64,000 nucleotides of DNA, taken from Peribacillus simplex NBRC 15720 = DSM 1321 (GTDB lineage Bacteria > Bacillota > Bacilli > Bacillales > DSM-1321). The notes beneath the pieces are model-generated. The model saw nothing but the letters and a program-made list of their open reading frames with translations. It was not told the DNA's origin and made no database searches. Location: assembly GCF_002243645.1 (NCBI RefSeq), contig NZ_CP017704.1, forward strand, positions 4,296,001 to 4,360,000. The letters run 5' to 3'. Below are positions 16,089 to 24,578 of the stretch, one piece after another; positions within the stretch are counted from its first letter, which is position 1; each line of letters starts with the position of its first letter. A program made the translations under genes and the position numbers.

Positions 16089-17972
16089 ATGCACAAACTT
16101 ATTCAGGTTTTACTGCCGGTATTATTGCTGTTTATAATTCTTCCAATCTACAAGCCGAATTCTGCTTCTGCAGAAGAGACACCGCAATCCGATGGTGTCA
16201 TCGTCAAATATAAAGAGACGAACGATGAGCCGATCAAAGAGTTGATAGAAAAGGTGGAGGTCCCTAAAGGGGAAACAACCGACAACCTGATCGAGGAACT
16301 TGAAGAACAGAAGAATGTGGAATATGCAGAACCAAACTATCTTTTCAAGAAGATGGAAAGCCCGAACGATCCAGCCTACATAGACCAGTGGCATCATAAA
16401 AAGCTTGGTACGAATGCAGCGTGGACAAAATCAACGGGATCAAATGAAATAATAGTGGCCATCATTGACGACGGCATCGATCGCAACCACGAAGATTTAA
16501 AAGGGAAGATCGTCAATGCCTATGATACGATAAACAATCGGAAGCATATCATACCAAAAGGGGCACATGGAACGCATATCGCTGGCATCATTGCCGGCTC
16601 TGCGAACAACGGCTTAGGCGGAACGGGTGTTGCTCCGAATGTTAAACTACTGCCGATTAACGTTTTTGATGGAGAGTATGCCGATACTGCTGATATCATT
16701 GAGGCGATACATTATGCCGTTCAGCAAAAGGCAAACATTATCAATATGAGCTTAGGAGATACCAGTTATTCGGAGGCCTTGAACAAGGCTGTCCAGGAAG
16801 CCTATAAAAAAGGCGTACTGATCGTCGCGGCTGCCGGGAATGAAGGGGATATGGGGAAAAATGTACAGCGTGTGTACCCAGCGGCATTCAGCCATGTCAT
16901 TTCCGTTGCTGCCACTGACTCAAGGGACAAGCGTCCCAGTTATTCCAACTACCATTCAACAGTCGATATTGCGGCCCCTGGAGATGATATCCTTTCAACC
17001 TTGCCATATGGTAAATACGGCTGGATGAGCGGAACATCGATGGCCACGCCGATGGTTGCGGGTGTAGCGGCACTGATTTGGTCACATGAGCCCAAACTTA
17101 ACAAAACCGAGGTAGAATACCGCCTCTATGATTCAGCCGTGGACCTAGGTACAAAAGGGAAGGACATATACTATGGAAACGGGCGGGTCAATGCCAAAAA
17201 AGCACTGGAGATGAAGACGCTAACCAAGCCGGCCGTGACCGCGATTTCCGATAAGGATACCAAGATCAATGGGAAAATTCCGACTGATTTCAAAACGGGG
17301 ACCGTCTCCATTTATACCGATAAAAAACAACTCGCCACAGTGAAGATCAACGGCGAAAAAACGTTTACAGCGACTATCGCAAAACAAACAGCCGGAACGA
17401 CAATCTCTACTAGGGTCATCGATAAATCGGGAAATAAAAGTATCCCGGTTTCATTTAAAGTGGCAGATAAAACGGCTCCTGCAAGACCGTCCGTAAATAC
17501 GGTAGGTGACAATACCGTTAAAGTAACCGGCAAAGCAGAAGCGGGATCTTCCGTCACCGTCAAAACCGGCAGTACGGTTCTTGGCAAAGCAAATTCCAAC
17601 AGTGCAGGGAATTTCACCGTAACGATGTCAAAAAAACAAAAGGCCGGAAAAGTCCTATCCGTTACAGCAACCGATAAAGCAGGAAATATAAGCTCGATCA
17701 AAACCGTGACCGTCGCAGACAAAACAGCACCAAGTAAACCGACGGTCAACACAGTAACCACAAAAACGACAAAAGTAACAGGCAAAGCAGAAGCCAACTC
17801 CACAATCTCCATCAAAGCATCAGGAAAAGTGATCGGCTCTGCCACAGCAACGACTAAAGGCACATTCTCGGTTAAAATTCCCAAGCAAAAAGCCGGGAAG
17901 AACTTATATACCTATGCCAAAGACAAAGCGAAAAACGTAAGCGAATCCAGAAAAGTCACGGTTAAAAAGTGA
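16089..17972 (+). CDS. Secreted subtilisin-like serine protease with C-terminal Ig-like repeats
   Basis: A 627-aa S8 peptidase. Residues 1-28 are a signal peptide ending 'NSASA'. About 30-90 form an I9-like propeptide. The catalytic domain holds Asp127 ('VAIIDDGID'), His160 ('AHGTHIAG'), oxyanion Asn251 ('AAGNEG') and Ser317 ('SGTSMATPMVAG'). After about residue 380 come a divergent and two clear Big_6-type repeats, marked by 'DKTAP' followed by 'VTGKAEAGSSVTVK' and 'VTGKAEANSTISIK', that are rich in Lys and Thr and likely bind wall or polymer. No LPxTG or S-layer motif is present. It is transcribed alone. It should be an extracellular, possibly wall-associated, nutrient-scavenging protease. 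Confidence 0.92.
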   Translation: MHKLIQVLLPVLLLFIILPIYKPNSASAEETPQSDGVIVKYKETNDEPIKELIEKVEVPKGETTDNLIEELEEQKNVEYAEPNYLFKKMESPNDPAYIDQWHHKKLGTNAAWTKSTGSNEIIVAIIDDGIDRNHEDLKGKIVNAYDTINNRKHIIPKGAHGTHIAGIIAGSANNGLGGTGVAPNVKLLPINVFDGEYADTADIIEAIHYAVQQKANIINMSLGDTSYSEALNKAVQEAYKKGVLIVAAAGNEGDMGKNVQRVYPAAFSHVISVAATDSRDKRPSYSNYHSTVDIAAPGDDILSTLPYGKYGWMSGTSMATPMVAGVAALIWSHEPKLNKTEVEYRLYDSAVDLGTKGKDIYYGNGRVNAKKALEMKTLTKPAVTAISDKDTKINGKIPTDFKTGTVSIYTDKKQLATVKINGEKTFTATIAKQTAGTTISTRVIDKSGNKSIPVSFKVADKTAPARPSVNTVGDNTVKVTGKAEAGSSVTVKTGSTVLGKANSNSAGNFTVTMSKKQKAGKVLSVTATDKAGNISSIKTVTVADKTAPSKPTVNTVTTKTTKVTGKAEANSTISIKASGKVIGSATATTKGTFSVKIPKQKAGKNLYTYAKDKAKNVSESRKVTVKK

Positions 17973-17985
17973 TAAGAAAACGGCG

Positions 17986-18015
17986 GCCCCCAATATTCGA
18001 TTTGGGGGCTGTTCT
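17986..18015 (+). terminator. Hairpin after the subtilase gene
   Basis: GCCCCCAA pairs with TTGGGGGC around ATATTCGAT; the following T-tract is weak (TGTTCTTG). Confidence 0.55.
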
Positions 18016-18109
18016 TGCTGCTATCTTCGTTTTATTTTAAAAACACAAATAAGGTGCTGCCATTACGTAGCACCCCAGCTTTACAATTTCTAAACGATTT
18101 CTTCTTGTT

Positions 18110-18496
18110 TTATTTTTTCTTTGATTGTAACCAGTCTAAAAAGTCATCCCTGAAAACCCTCTTGGACCTTTTTAAACGAATTAAAGGAAAATCGGGACTT
18201 CCCATGTATTCATCAGCAGTTCTTTCACTAACATTTAAATAATCTGCCAAATGCTCTACAGTTAATAATTCTGGTAGTTGTGATATCTCATCCGTTTCGT
18301 TCGTTATTATTTTTTCCCTTCTTTCATGAGTTACGTAATTTATATGCCCTTCTCCAATGCATACTGCTACTTTCTTAGAACACTTAGGACACGTCAGAGT
18401 ATCAATTCTATCTTCCATAACAGAAAGACGAGATACTACGCCAAACAGTGTTTGACAATTTTTACATAAATAAGTATATACACCTTCCACTTTCAA
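18110..18496 (-). CDS. Zinc-ribbon plus excisionase-type HTH protein
   Basis: The product of about 128 aa starts with a rubredoxin-like zinc ribbon (Cys pairs in 'YLCKNCQTLFG' and 'LTCPKCSKKV'). It ends in a MerR/excisionase-type helix-turn-helix ('LTVEHLADYLNVSERTADEY', 'RLKRSKRVFRDDFLDWL'). The frame is open 24 nt further upstream to an ATG, but TTG with AAGGAG at 8 nt is the better start. Such HTH proteins set directionality of integration or act as small transcription factors. It sits among mobile-element debris, with no integrase beside it. Its exact role is unknown. Confidence 0.7.
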   Translation of the reverse strand: MKVEGVYTYLCKNCQTLFGVVSRLSVMEDRIDTLTCPKCSKKVAVCIGEGHINYVTHERREKIITNETDEISQLPELLTVEHLADYLNVSERTADEYMGSPDFPLIRLKRSKRVFRDDFLDWLQSKKK

Positions 18497-18634
18497 ATTT
18501 AACACTCCTTGACTTATCATTTTTTAAACTAACAAAATCTATAAGTAGCCAATCTGATATGTGATAGGCTTAAGCGCTTTTCACTAATCACTCTTCTATT
18601 ATTGTGCTACCCCGAAGGTACTTCTCCATTGTTA

Positions 18635-18662
18635 AAGCCCTTCTCTAAAAAGAGAGGGGCTT
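18635..18662. terminator. Strong 12-bp hairpin
   Basis: AAGCCCTTCTCT and AGAGAGGGGCTT pair around four A. It lies upstream of the HTH gene and could terminate transcription from either side, though the T-tracts are poor. Confidence 0.45.
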
Positions 18663-18799
18663 AATTATTGTTTGTATAAATTAAAAATTCTTTTGTATCT
18701 CTAATATATTTATTTATATCAGCAATTAATTAAAAAAAGGAATAAACAATTATTCTGAATTGTCTATATTCCCTATATAACATCAAGAAGGAGAGTTAC

Positions 18800-18994
18800 A
18801 TAGCTTTAGTCATTGGAAGAACCCCGGGCTAATTCGTATACATAGGTGATGATATTAAGATTATTGTAGTTTTAACAGACGACGATGAAATGCTACGTCT
18901 TTGGATAGAGGCACTTAAAGAGTTAAAGTTGTACGATACAGACATTACCTACCTTTATTATGGAAGGATCAAAAGGCGTATTTGTCATGCGTAA
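18800..18994 (+). pseudogene. csrA: Dead CsrA-like carbon storage regulator gene
   Basis: The frame reads 'LVIGRTPG', a TAA stop, then 'FVYIGDDIKIIVV' and 'DDDEMLRLWIEALKELKLY'. This is collinear with the Bacillus CsrA N-terminus (MLVIGRKPGEYVVIGDDIKI) and its 'LRLAIDAPKEVKIY' strand. A ribosome site (AGAAGGAGAG) precedes it, but the start codon is ATA in place of ATG and a stop sits at codon 9. The last 16 codons no longer look like CsrA. CsrA is an RNA-binding regulator of flagellin translation; this copy is inactive. Confidence 0.65.
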
Positions 18995-19084
18995 AAGATG
19001 TGGCCAAAAAAAGAAATAGTTATGTATCATTCCACATCATTAGATATGAATATCGTTTATGTGACTATAAATAAGCTAAGGCAG

Positions 19085-19400
19085 GCTGTGAATCACGAGT
19101 TCCATCGGAGTGCAATCCTGCATTCTGACTAAGGCTTCCAATACACTTATTCCGCAATTTCAAAACAAAGTGAAGGAACTTGGGCTACCCAATCCATGTT
19201 CCGCAAGGGAAACTGTTGGGTTAATGATGCGACGATGGAAAGTTTTTTGGCCACTTTAAAGATATAGCAGAATCATTAACGGATGTGAAGAAAGAAGTTG
19301 ATCGAGTTATTGAAGAATATAATGAGTGTCGTTATCAATAGGGGCTAAAGAAAATAGCCACGGTACAATACGGGGACCACTTATTAGCTTCATAGGCGCT
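19085..19400 (+). mobile_element. IS3-family transposase (OrfB) remnant
   Basis: Translating with one-base shifts and stops gives 'RQAVNHEF', 'AILHSD', 'GFQYTYSAI', 'TQSMFRKGNCWVNDATMESF' and 'EYNECRYQ', the DDE integrase core of IS3/IS150-type OrfB. At least three stops break it and no OrfA is seen, so it is inactive. It abuts a truncated VOC gene on the other strand. Confidence 0.75.
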
Positions 19401-19406
19401 TTTTTA

Positions 19407-19515
19407 TACTGTCCGAAAAATGGGGCACAAATTTGAATCCCAATACCTGCTCATACCATTTAATCGCGGTATCCAAATCAGGTACAGCCAATCCAATGTT
19501 AGTAATTGCTGTCAT
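19407..19515 (-). pseudogene. N-terminal fragment of a glyoxalase/VOC-family protein
   Basis: ATG with GGGGGG at 6 nt opens 'MTAITNIGLAVPDLDTAIKW' followed by 'YEQVLGFKFVPHFSDS', the first beta-alpha unit of VOC-fold proteins. It then stops at the IS3 remnant. The rest of the gene is not found on the far side of the element. Confidence 0.7.
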
Positions 19516-19641
19516 ATGTATCCCCCCTGATAATAAAATACCCTTTTAAGGTGAGGGACAAACGGCACCGTTTTGGACAAAAAAAAGAAGCAATAGTCAA
19601 TATTGCTTCTTTGATTACATATATCGACCTCATGAAATTCT

Positions 19642-19833
19642 TTAAATCTCACCCTCTTCAAGCCTCCTATTATACTCAATTTTACTTATTAATCCCTTTG
19701 CATTACAGGTAAGACAATCTGTATAAATATCGTAGGCACCTGTACCTGCACAAACATGGCATTTAACATGAGTTTCCGGTATATCCTTATGCATGAATGA
19801 AAAAACTTTTCCAATATACTGCAGAATAATCAT
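19642..19833 (-). CDS. Small CxxC zinc-binding-type protein, unknown function
   Basis: A 63-aa product. The central segment 'CHVCAGTGAYDIYTDCLTC' has the DnaJ/tryptophan-RNA-binding-protein-antagonist style of paired CxxC(xGxG), so it probably folds round one zinc ion. It has no membrane segment when started at the ATG used here, which has AAGGAG at 8 nt; a longer frame of 93 codons exists but lacks a ribosome site. Neighbours are debris, so context gives no role. Confidence 0.55.
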   Translation of the reverse strand: MIILQYIGKVFSFMHKDIPETHVKCHVCAGTGAYDIYTDCLTCNAKGLISKIEYNRRLEEGEI

Positions 19834-20072
19834 TCCCAAAACTCCTTTTTTTTCTATCATACAACGAAAAAGAGAGAAGGAAACAGGAAATACAATAACA
19901 TTACTTAAAACAAATAAAACCATTACATAGTTTACATGGGGTTAAAAAATGCTTAATTTGATTCATGTGTATTAGGCTTGTGTCAGGAACAATTTCATTA
20001 AAGACCTTGTGGTTCTCTGGGGCTCTAGATCTTCGTATAAAACTGTTCTACAAGATCATTTCTGTTTTCACA

Positions 20073-20101
20073 AAAAAAGAACATCCATAAAGATGTCCTA
20101 T
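20073..20101 (-). terminator. Terminator of the MFS gene
   Basis: On the minus strand AGGACATC and GGATGTTCT pair (one G-U) and are followed by TTTTTT. Confidence 0.7.
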
Positions 20102-20110
20102 AATGTGTAA

Positions 20111-21289
20111 TTAATTCATTTTTCTTAAAATCCATAGGTAAGCCAATATTGAAATCCCCACAGAGACTGCTGACATTATGTAAATGCTTATATACCCGAA
20201 AAGATAGCCGATTTGTCCGAAGAGGATGGCACCGAAACCGATTCCAAGATCAAAGAAGGAATAGAAAGTGGCATTGGCCATACCTTTTCGGTTTCGGGCA
20301 GCGTGTTCAAGAGACCACGCTTGAAGAGCGGGTTGGACAGCACCGAATCCAATGCCATAAAAAATAGCTGCCATATACAGAATCATGTTACTTGGCATCC
20401 AGGCTAGCAATAGCATCGCTACTACGATAAAAAGAGTAGACGGAATGAAGACAGCTTGATGTCCTTTTTGATCATAGATTTTTCCAGCAAACATACGTGT
20501 GAAAATAAGGGCTAAAGCGTAAAGAAAAAAGTATCCTTGAATACCTGTCAGACCTTTTTCGATTGTATAGAGCGGTAAGAAGGTAGCAGTCCCGCCAAAA
20601 GTTACCGTGATGAAAAAAACAAGAACGGATGGAGCAACAGCGCTTTTTTCATAAATGTCAAACCTATTAGTTTTTACTGGGACAGAAGCATGATCTACTT
20701 TTTTATAAGTAATTGTTGAAGCCATGATCCAAGCTGCCAGGCTTAATACTCCGCAAAATAAAAACAAATGTTGAAAGGTTAAAACATCCGCTAAGAAAAG
20801 CCCAAATGAAGGACCAAAAGCCATTGCCAAATTACCCGATAAAGTGAAGTATCCCATTCCCTCACCCCGAAGCTTTGCCGGGATAAGATCGGAGGCAATC
20901 GTACCTGATGCGGTGGTCGTATATCCCCAGCCAATCCCTTGTACAATCCTCATAGCGCATAGAAGGAAAATACTCATCATAAATCCAAACGAGCCAATCG
21001 CTACAGCCAAAAGGGCTAGACCGAACAGGAAAACAAAACGTCTACCTTTTGTTTCCAAGGCCTGTCCAGCAAAGGGGCGGACAATCAGAGCAGAAAATAA
21101 AAACATGCCAGCAACTAACCCAATATACCGTTCATTTCCGCCAAGCTCTTTTACAAAAAGCGGGAGGGTAGGGGAAGTCATCTGAAAGGATAAAAAAACA
21201 AAGAAGTTAGCTAAGAAAATCATAATAAAATCACGTGTCCAGATTCTATTAGAAACCGGAAGTTCTTCTTTTAACAAGGGTACACCCAT
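20111..21289 (-). CDS. MFS transporter under a Fur box
   Basis: A major-facilitator permease of about 392 aa with 12 hydrophobic segments. The loop after helix 2 carries 'RPFAGQALETKGRR', helix 4-5 has the antiporter-like 'RIVQGIGWGYTTTASGTIAS', and 'RMFAGKIYDQKGHQ' is the matching loop of the second half. The ATG chosen has GAGGAG at 9 nt; the frame extends six codons to a TTG that overlaps that site. Right upstream is a near-perfect Fur box, so expression should rise in iron shortage. This suggests export of a siderophore or other metallophore, but no biosynthesis genes are nearby, so the substrate is inference. Confidence 0.85.
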   Translation of the reverse strand: MGVPLLKEELPVSNRIWTRDFIMIFLANFFVFLSFQMTSPTLPLFVKELGGNERYIGLVAGMFLFSALIVRPFAGQALETKGRRFVFLFGLALLAVAIGSFGFMMSIFLLCAMRIVQGIGWGYTTTASGTIASDLIPAKLRGEGMGYFTLSGNLAMAFGPSFGLFLADVLTFQHLFLFCGVLSLAAWIMASTITYKKVDHASVPVKTNRFDIYEKSAVAPSVLVFFITVTFGGTATFLPLYTIEKGLTGIQGYFFLYALALIFTRMFAGKIYDQKGHQAVFIPSTLFIVVAMLLLAWMPSNMILYMAAIFYGIGFGAVQPALQAWSLEHAARNRKGMANATFYSFFDLGIGFGAILFGQIGYLFGYISIYIMSAVSVGISILAYLWILRKMN

Positions 21290-21308
21290 AATAGTTATTC
21301 TCCTCAAT

Positions 21309-21323
21309 TGATAGTAATTATCA
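21309..21323 (-). promoter_or_regulatory. Fur box
   Basis: On the minus strand TGATAATTACTATCA matches the 7-1-7 Bacillus Fur box TGATAATNATTATCA at all but one fixed position, with a further half-site-like TGAGAA before it. It lies 20 nt before the MFS start codon. Confidence 0.8.
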
Positions 21324-21409
21324 TTCTCATTTTACTAAAGTTATAGAGAACAATCTATAAAAATTAAGTGATCACTATAAATCTAAGTAATATTGACTAT
21401 TACAAAATA

Positions 21410-21429
21410 AAAAGAGCCCCAGGGCTCTA
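21410..21429 (-). terminator. Terminator of the 39-codon ORF
   Basis: On the minus strand GAGCCC-TG-GGGCTC is followed by TTTTTATTTT, beginning at the stop codon of the small ORF. Confidence 0.75.
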
Positions 21430-21546
21430 AAATAAACTATTAATGATCAACTTTATCCATCCGATAAAAGAAATCCATAACGGTATGCTCAAAGATGTAC
21501 CAAACAAAAGTCCTTTAAAGAAATTCCCTTCATTTTTACCAACCAT
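21427..21546 (-). CDS. Small hydrophobic peptide, tiny-ORF family A (member 1)
   Basis: This 39-aa ORF starts with ATG after GAGAGG and ends at a strong terminator. The sequence reads 'KGLLFGTSLSIPLWISFIGW' followed by 'IKLIINSLF': one membrane-spanning helix with a charged N-terminus. It matches a family repeated at the other end of the window (near 57.5, 60.15 and 61.3 kb) with shared 'KGL..GT..S.PLW.SF.GWIK..'. Conservation of a 30-residue pattern between distant copies supports it as a real gene. The function is unknown; a membrane-active or membrane-anchored micropeptide is possible. Confidence 0.65.
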   Translation of the reverse strand: MVGKNEGNFFKGLLFGTSLSIPLWISFIGWIKLIINSLF

Positions 21547-21619
21547 ATTGAACACACCTCTCGGCTTGGTTTTCTTGTGATAATTATAAATAAAAACGCT
21601 CTATTTGTATGAGGCATTT

Positions 21620-22160
21620 GATGCATTTCTACTATATTATACAGGGCGCTTTGAGAAGAGTTTTCGCGTTGATCGTGATGACTTGGAAACACTAAGTTTC
21701 ATTAATCATGGACTTGGGGGGATTCAATAGAGGATTTGCTGGAAGGAAAGCTAAATAAAGAGGTAATACAAGATAATCCGGATCTGATTATTTTTGAAAA
21801 TTCGCTGATAAATAATCATTATCAATCACTTAGCTTGGAACAGACGGAAAAAGATTTGGAAAATATCATGACAAAGTTACAGAAAGAGCTGCCGAATGCA
21901 AAAATTCTAATCATTTCACCAAACCCAAATAGTAAAATGGAGTATAGTTTAGGGTTGAATTATTTGGATTATATTCAAGCTTTCGAGCAGGTCATCAAAA
22001 CGAATAAATGGGCATAAATGAATAGTAAAGAGGGATAGAAAAGAAGCTAAAGAGAAAGAATAGGAGATTGGCTGATATACTGACTAATGTTAACATCCAT
22101 CCTAATTACCAAGGGCATTACATATGGTTCGAGGCGATTGAGGAATATTTTAAAAAGTAA
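21620..22160 (+). pseudogene. Decayed SGNH/GDSL-type hydrolase
   Basis: The middle segment reads 'NPDLIIFENSLINNH', 'LQKELPNAKILIISPNPNS' and 'LNYLDYIQAFEQVI'. Past a stop and frame changes comes 'NIHPNYQGHYIWFEAIEEYF', the C-terminal Asp/His catalytic block of SGNH hydrolases found in Bacillus EPS and cell-wall loci. The N-terminal nucleophile Ser region is not recognisable. No complete product can be made. Confidence 0.6.
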
Positions 22161-22162
22161 TA

Positions 22163-22202
22163 AAAGGGGGAAAAGTAGCTATATCCACTTTTCTCCTTTT
22201 AA
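22163..22202 (+). terminator. Terminator of the decayed SGNH gene
   Basis: GGGGGAAAAGT pairs with ACTTTTCTCC around AGCTATATCC, followed by TTTT. Confidence 0.6.
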
Positions 22203-22265
22203 AGTTTACTCTTTGCATTTGCACCTAAAGAAAGCGGTATCATAATTTCTCAATCCTTAAAGACA

Positions 22266-22565
22266 TCACTTTCTATCTTGAATAAATTCGCGCATTTCCT
22301 CTTTCGATATTCCTGAACCCATAATATCCTGCATAATTTCCATCCACTCTTCATCCATGCCCTTGTCTGCTTGTTCATTCAATAGAGCATCGACCTTAAT
22401 ACAAAGGATTCTAGCGATTTTTTCCAAAACTAAAATAGTAGGGTTTGTTTGAAGGTTTCTTTCCAGTGAGCTTATATAGGATTTGGCAACGCCGGATTTT
22501 GCGGAGAGTTCACTAATTGACATATTCCTTTCTTCCCTAAGCAATTTAACTCGGTAACCTATCAT
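22266..22565 (-). CDS. sinR: SinR-like transcriptional repressor
   Basis: The product has 99 aa. The N-terminal Xre-type helix-turn-helix is very close to Bacillus SinR ('ISELSAKSGVAKSYISSLER' then 'NLQTNPTILVLEKIARIL'). The C-terminus 'DEEWMEIMQDIMGSGISKEE' followed by 'MREFIQ' is the SinR/SinI dimerisation helix pair. SinR represses matrix genes (eps, tapA) and is inhibited when SinI replaces one SinR in the tetramer. Here the gene is divergent from the exopolysaccharide operon, a placement that fits direct control. No sinI is beside it; a SinI-like ORF lies about 38 kb downstream. The ATG used has AGGTG at 8 nt. Confidence 0.87.
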   Translation of the reverse strand: MIGYRVKLLREERNMSISELSAKSGVAKSYISSLERNLQTNPTILVLEKIARILCIKVDALLNEQADKGMDEEWMEIMQDIMGSGISKEEMREFIQDRK

Positions 22566-23038
22566 ATAGACCACACCTAACCATTAATATGAAAATTATA
22601 TACTCATTTAAACTATTACTTTTAGTTTACACATTTTCCTTTCATTTTTAATGATAACTAGGCACTAAAATACTTGACACAATTATATGTATAAACGGAT
22701 TTTCCGGTTTTGGTAGGCATTTAGTTAGGTTATTTCTAGAAAATATTGTTAAATAACAAAAAGACCTAACAAATTATGGCAATGGGTGTATACTAAGGAT
22801 TAATAAAATTGCTGGTGAAAATATTCTGGAAAACGGGGTATTTAATGTGATTAATACAATATAAAAATTAACAATTATTACCTTTGTATTACTATTTTCT
22901 TTTTTGTAAAATTACTTTGGCATTTGAAAAGTATTCTTTGATTGTAATTTCCATGTAAATTTCCTTGAAAATACATAAAAACTAGGTAATATTATGGTAT
23001 AATGCAATAGGTCATTTTTAACATATCAGGAGGATGAA
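22566..23038 (+). promoter_or_regulatory. Upstream region of the exopolysaccharide operon
   Basis: An AT-rich divergent control region without a gene. An extended -10 (ATGGTATAAT, with TATAAT at 22998-23003) lies about 36 nt before the first gene; the -35 is poor, so an activator may be needed. ATTCTTT at 22933-22939 is one base from the SinR site GTTCTYT, and TTTTCTTT lies close by. A TTGACA is present at about 22674 but lacks a well-spaced -10. Operator calls are tentative. Confidence 0.45.
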
Positions 23039-23719
23039 ATGGAAGAAACTATTAGTATTAAAGATATTTTTAAAACATTAAAGAAACGTTGGAAGCTAAT
23101 CATGCTGCTGACATTGATTGCCGCTCTGATTAGTGGAACAATTTCTTATTTCTTATTAACACCCGTTTATCAATCTTCAACACAGATTCTCGTTAATCAG
23201 AAACAATCTGGGAACCAATTGGACTCGAATCAAATACGATCTAATATCGACATGATCAATACATACAGTGTGATCATAAAAAGCCCTGCCATATTGGAGA
23301 AGGTCATTGATGAGCTTGAACTAGACCAAAGCGTAGATCAACTTAGTCAAAAAATTACGATTAACAGTCAAGAAAATTCGCAAGTCTTCTCATTAACGGT
23401 TCAGGATAGTAATCCGGCCAAGGCAGTTAAGATTGCCAACACGGTTTCTTCAATTTTTCAGAAGGAAATCAAAGATATTATGAAAGTAGACAATGTTAGC
23501 ATACTTGCTAAGGCAGAAATTAAGGAGAATCCTTCGCCTGTAAAACCTAATCCATTATTGAATATCGCTATTGCAGTTGTGGTGGGATTGATGGCTGGAA
23601 TAGGCTTGGCATTCCTACTAGAGTATTTGGACAATACGATTAAGGACGAGGATGATATAGAGAGACTCCTTGACTTACCATTACTTGGATCTATTCAAAA
23701 AATATCGCAACATAAATAA
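23039..23719 (+). CDS. Wzz-type chain-length/kinase-modulator protein (EpsA/YwqC-like)
   Basis: A 226-aa membrane protein with two transmembrane helices: one after 'LKKRWKLIMLLTLIAALISG' and one at about 175-197 ('NIAIAVVVGLMAGIGLAFLL'). The loop between them is extracellular, with the usual 'TPVYQSSTQILVNQ'. The proline-rich 'NPSPVKPNPLLN' before helix 2 is the conserved Wzz motif. It partners with the tyrosine kinase encoded next and controls polymer length. AGGAGG lies 5 nt before the ATG. First gene of the EPS locus. Confidence 0.92.
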   Translation: MEETISIKDIFKTLKKRWKLIMLLTLIAALISGTISYFLLTPVYQSSTQILVNQKQSGNQLDSNQIRSNIDMINTYSVIIKSPAILEKVIDELELDQSVDQLSQKITINSQENSQVFSLTVQDSNPAKAVKIANTVSSIFQKEIKDIMKVDNVSILAKAEIKENPSPVKPNPLLNIAIAVVVGLMAGIGLAFLLEYLDNTIKDEDDIERLLDLPLLGSIQKISQHK

Positions 23720-23756
23720 AGAACATTCAGTGGCATTAAGAAAGGAAGTGGGATTT

Positions 23757-24434
23757 TTGAGAAGTAAAGATGAAAAACAAGTGAATTTAATTGCGCAGAA
23801 TAATCCTAAATCGCCTATTACTGAACAATATCGATTAATTAGGACAAACATACAGTTCTCTTCAGTAGATAAAGAAATCAAAACCATTGTGGTTACTTCA
23901 TCAGAGCCTAATGATGGGAAATCGACTACAGCTGCCAACCTAGCGATTGTGCTTGCTCAAGAAGAGAAAAAAGTATTACTTGTGGATGCGGACTTAAGGA
24001 AACCATCGGTTCATTATGCTTTTAACCTTAGTAATATACATGGACTTACAAGCGTATTGACAAAGAAAATGGACTTAAGAAAAACTATCTTGAATTCAAA
24101 TGTTTCAAATTTAGACATTTTAACAAGTGGGCCGATACCACCTAATCCTTCAGAGTTATTAAATTCTAAAGCGATAGAGACAGCCATTGATGAACTAAAA
24201 GAAATCTATGATTATATCATTTTTGATACTCCGCCCGTTCTGGTAGTGCCGGATTCCCAGATTGTAGCTAATAAATGTGATGGGGTGATCATGGTAGTGG
24301 CAAGCGGCAAGACAAACAAACAAAGTGCAGTAAAAGCAAAGGACCTTTTAATGAAAGCTAACACATCCTTGCTGGGAGTCGTTTTGAATGGCGTTGGGAC
24401 GGATAACAGCAATTATTATTACTATAAATCTTAA
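23757..24434 (+). CDS. Bacterial tyrosine kinase (EpsB/YwqD/CapB-like)
   Basis: A cytoplasmic BY-kinase of 225 aa. The N-terminal helix carries 'ITEQYRLIRTNIQFS'. Walker A is 'SSEPNDGKSTTAANLA', Walker A' is 'VLLVDADLRKP', and Walker B-like 'YDYIIFDTPPVL' follows. The C-terminus ends with a tyrosine cluster ('SNYYYYKS'), the autophosphorylation sites that regulate oligomer state. The frame opens earlier inside the upstream gene, but TTG with AAAGGAAG at about 10 nt gives the normal family length. It is activated by the preceding membrane modulator. Confidence 0.92.
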   Translation: MRSKDEKQVNLIAQNNPKSPITEQYRLIRTNIQFSSVDKEIKTIVVTSSEPNDGKSTTAANLAIVLAQEEKKVLLVDADLRKPSVHYAFNLSNIHGLTSVLTKKMDLRKTILNSNVSNLDILTSGPIPPNPSELLNSKAIETAIDELKEIYDYIIFDTPPVLVVPDSQIVANKCDGVIMVVASGKTNKQSAVKAKDLLMKANTSLLGVVLNGVGTDNSNYYYYKS

Positions 24435-24578
24435 TCGAAATAATACAATTTTCGACAAAATAACACCCTGTTTAATGGGAGTTTTATATGCTACTATTAA
24501 TCGGGGTATTAATTCCTATCTGATTTCTCTGTGATTAAGGCTAATATCCTATTTATTTAAAAAGGAAGTGTGTGAAAT

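Noticed and set aside
17312..17884. 190-codon open frame opposite the subtilase's Ig-like repeats
   Set aside because: It is a shadow of a repeat-rich, biased coding strand; no ribosome site and no protein-like motifs, and the plus-strand gene is certain.
18015..18242. 75-codon plus-strand frame after the subtilase
   Set aside because: It overlaps the end of the HTH gene on the other strand and reads as Phe/Leu-rich antisense sequence without a ribosome site.
22670..22690. TTGACA in the EPS upstream region as main promoter
   Set aside because: No -10 at 16-18 nt; TATAAA lies only 10 nt away. The extended -10 nearer to the gene is preferred.
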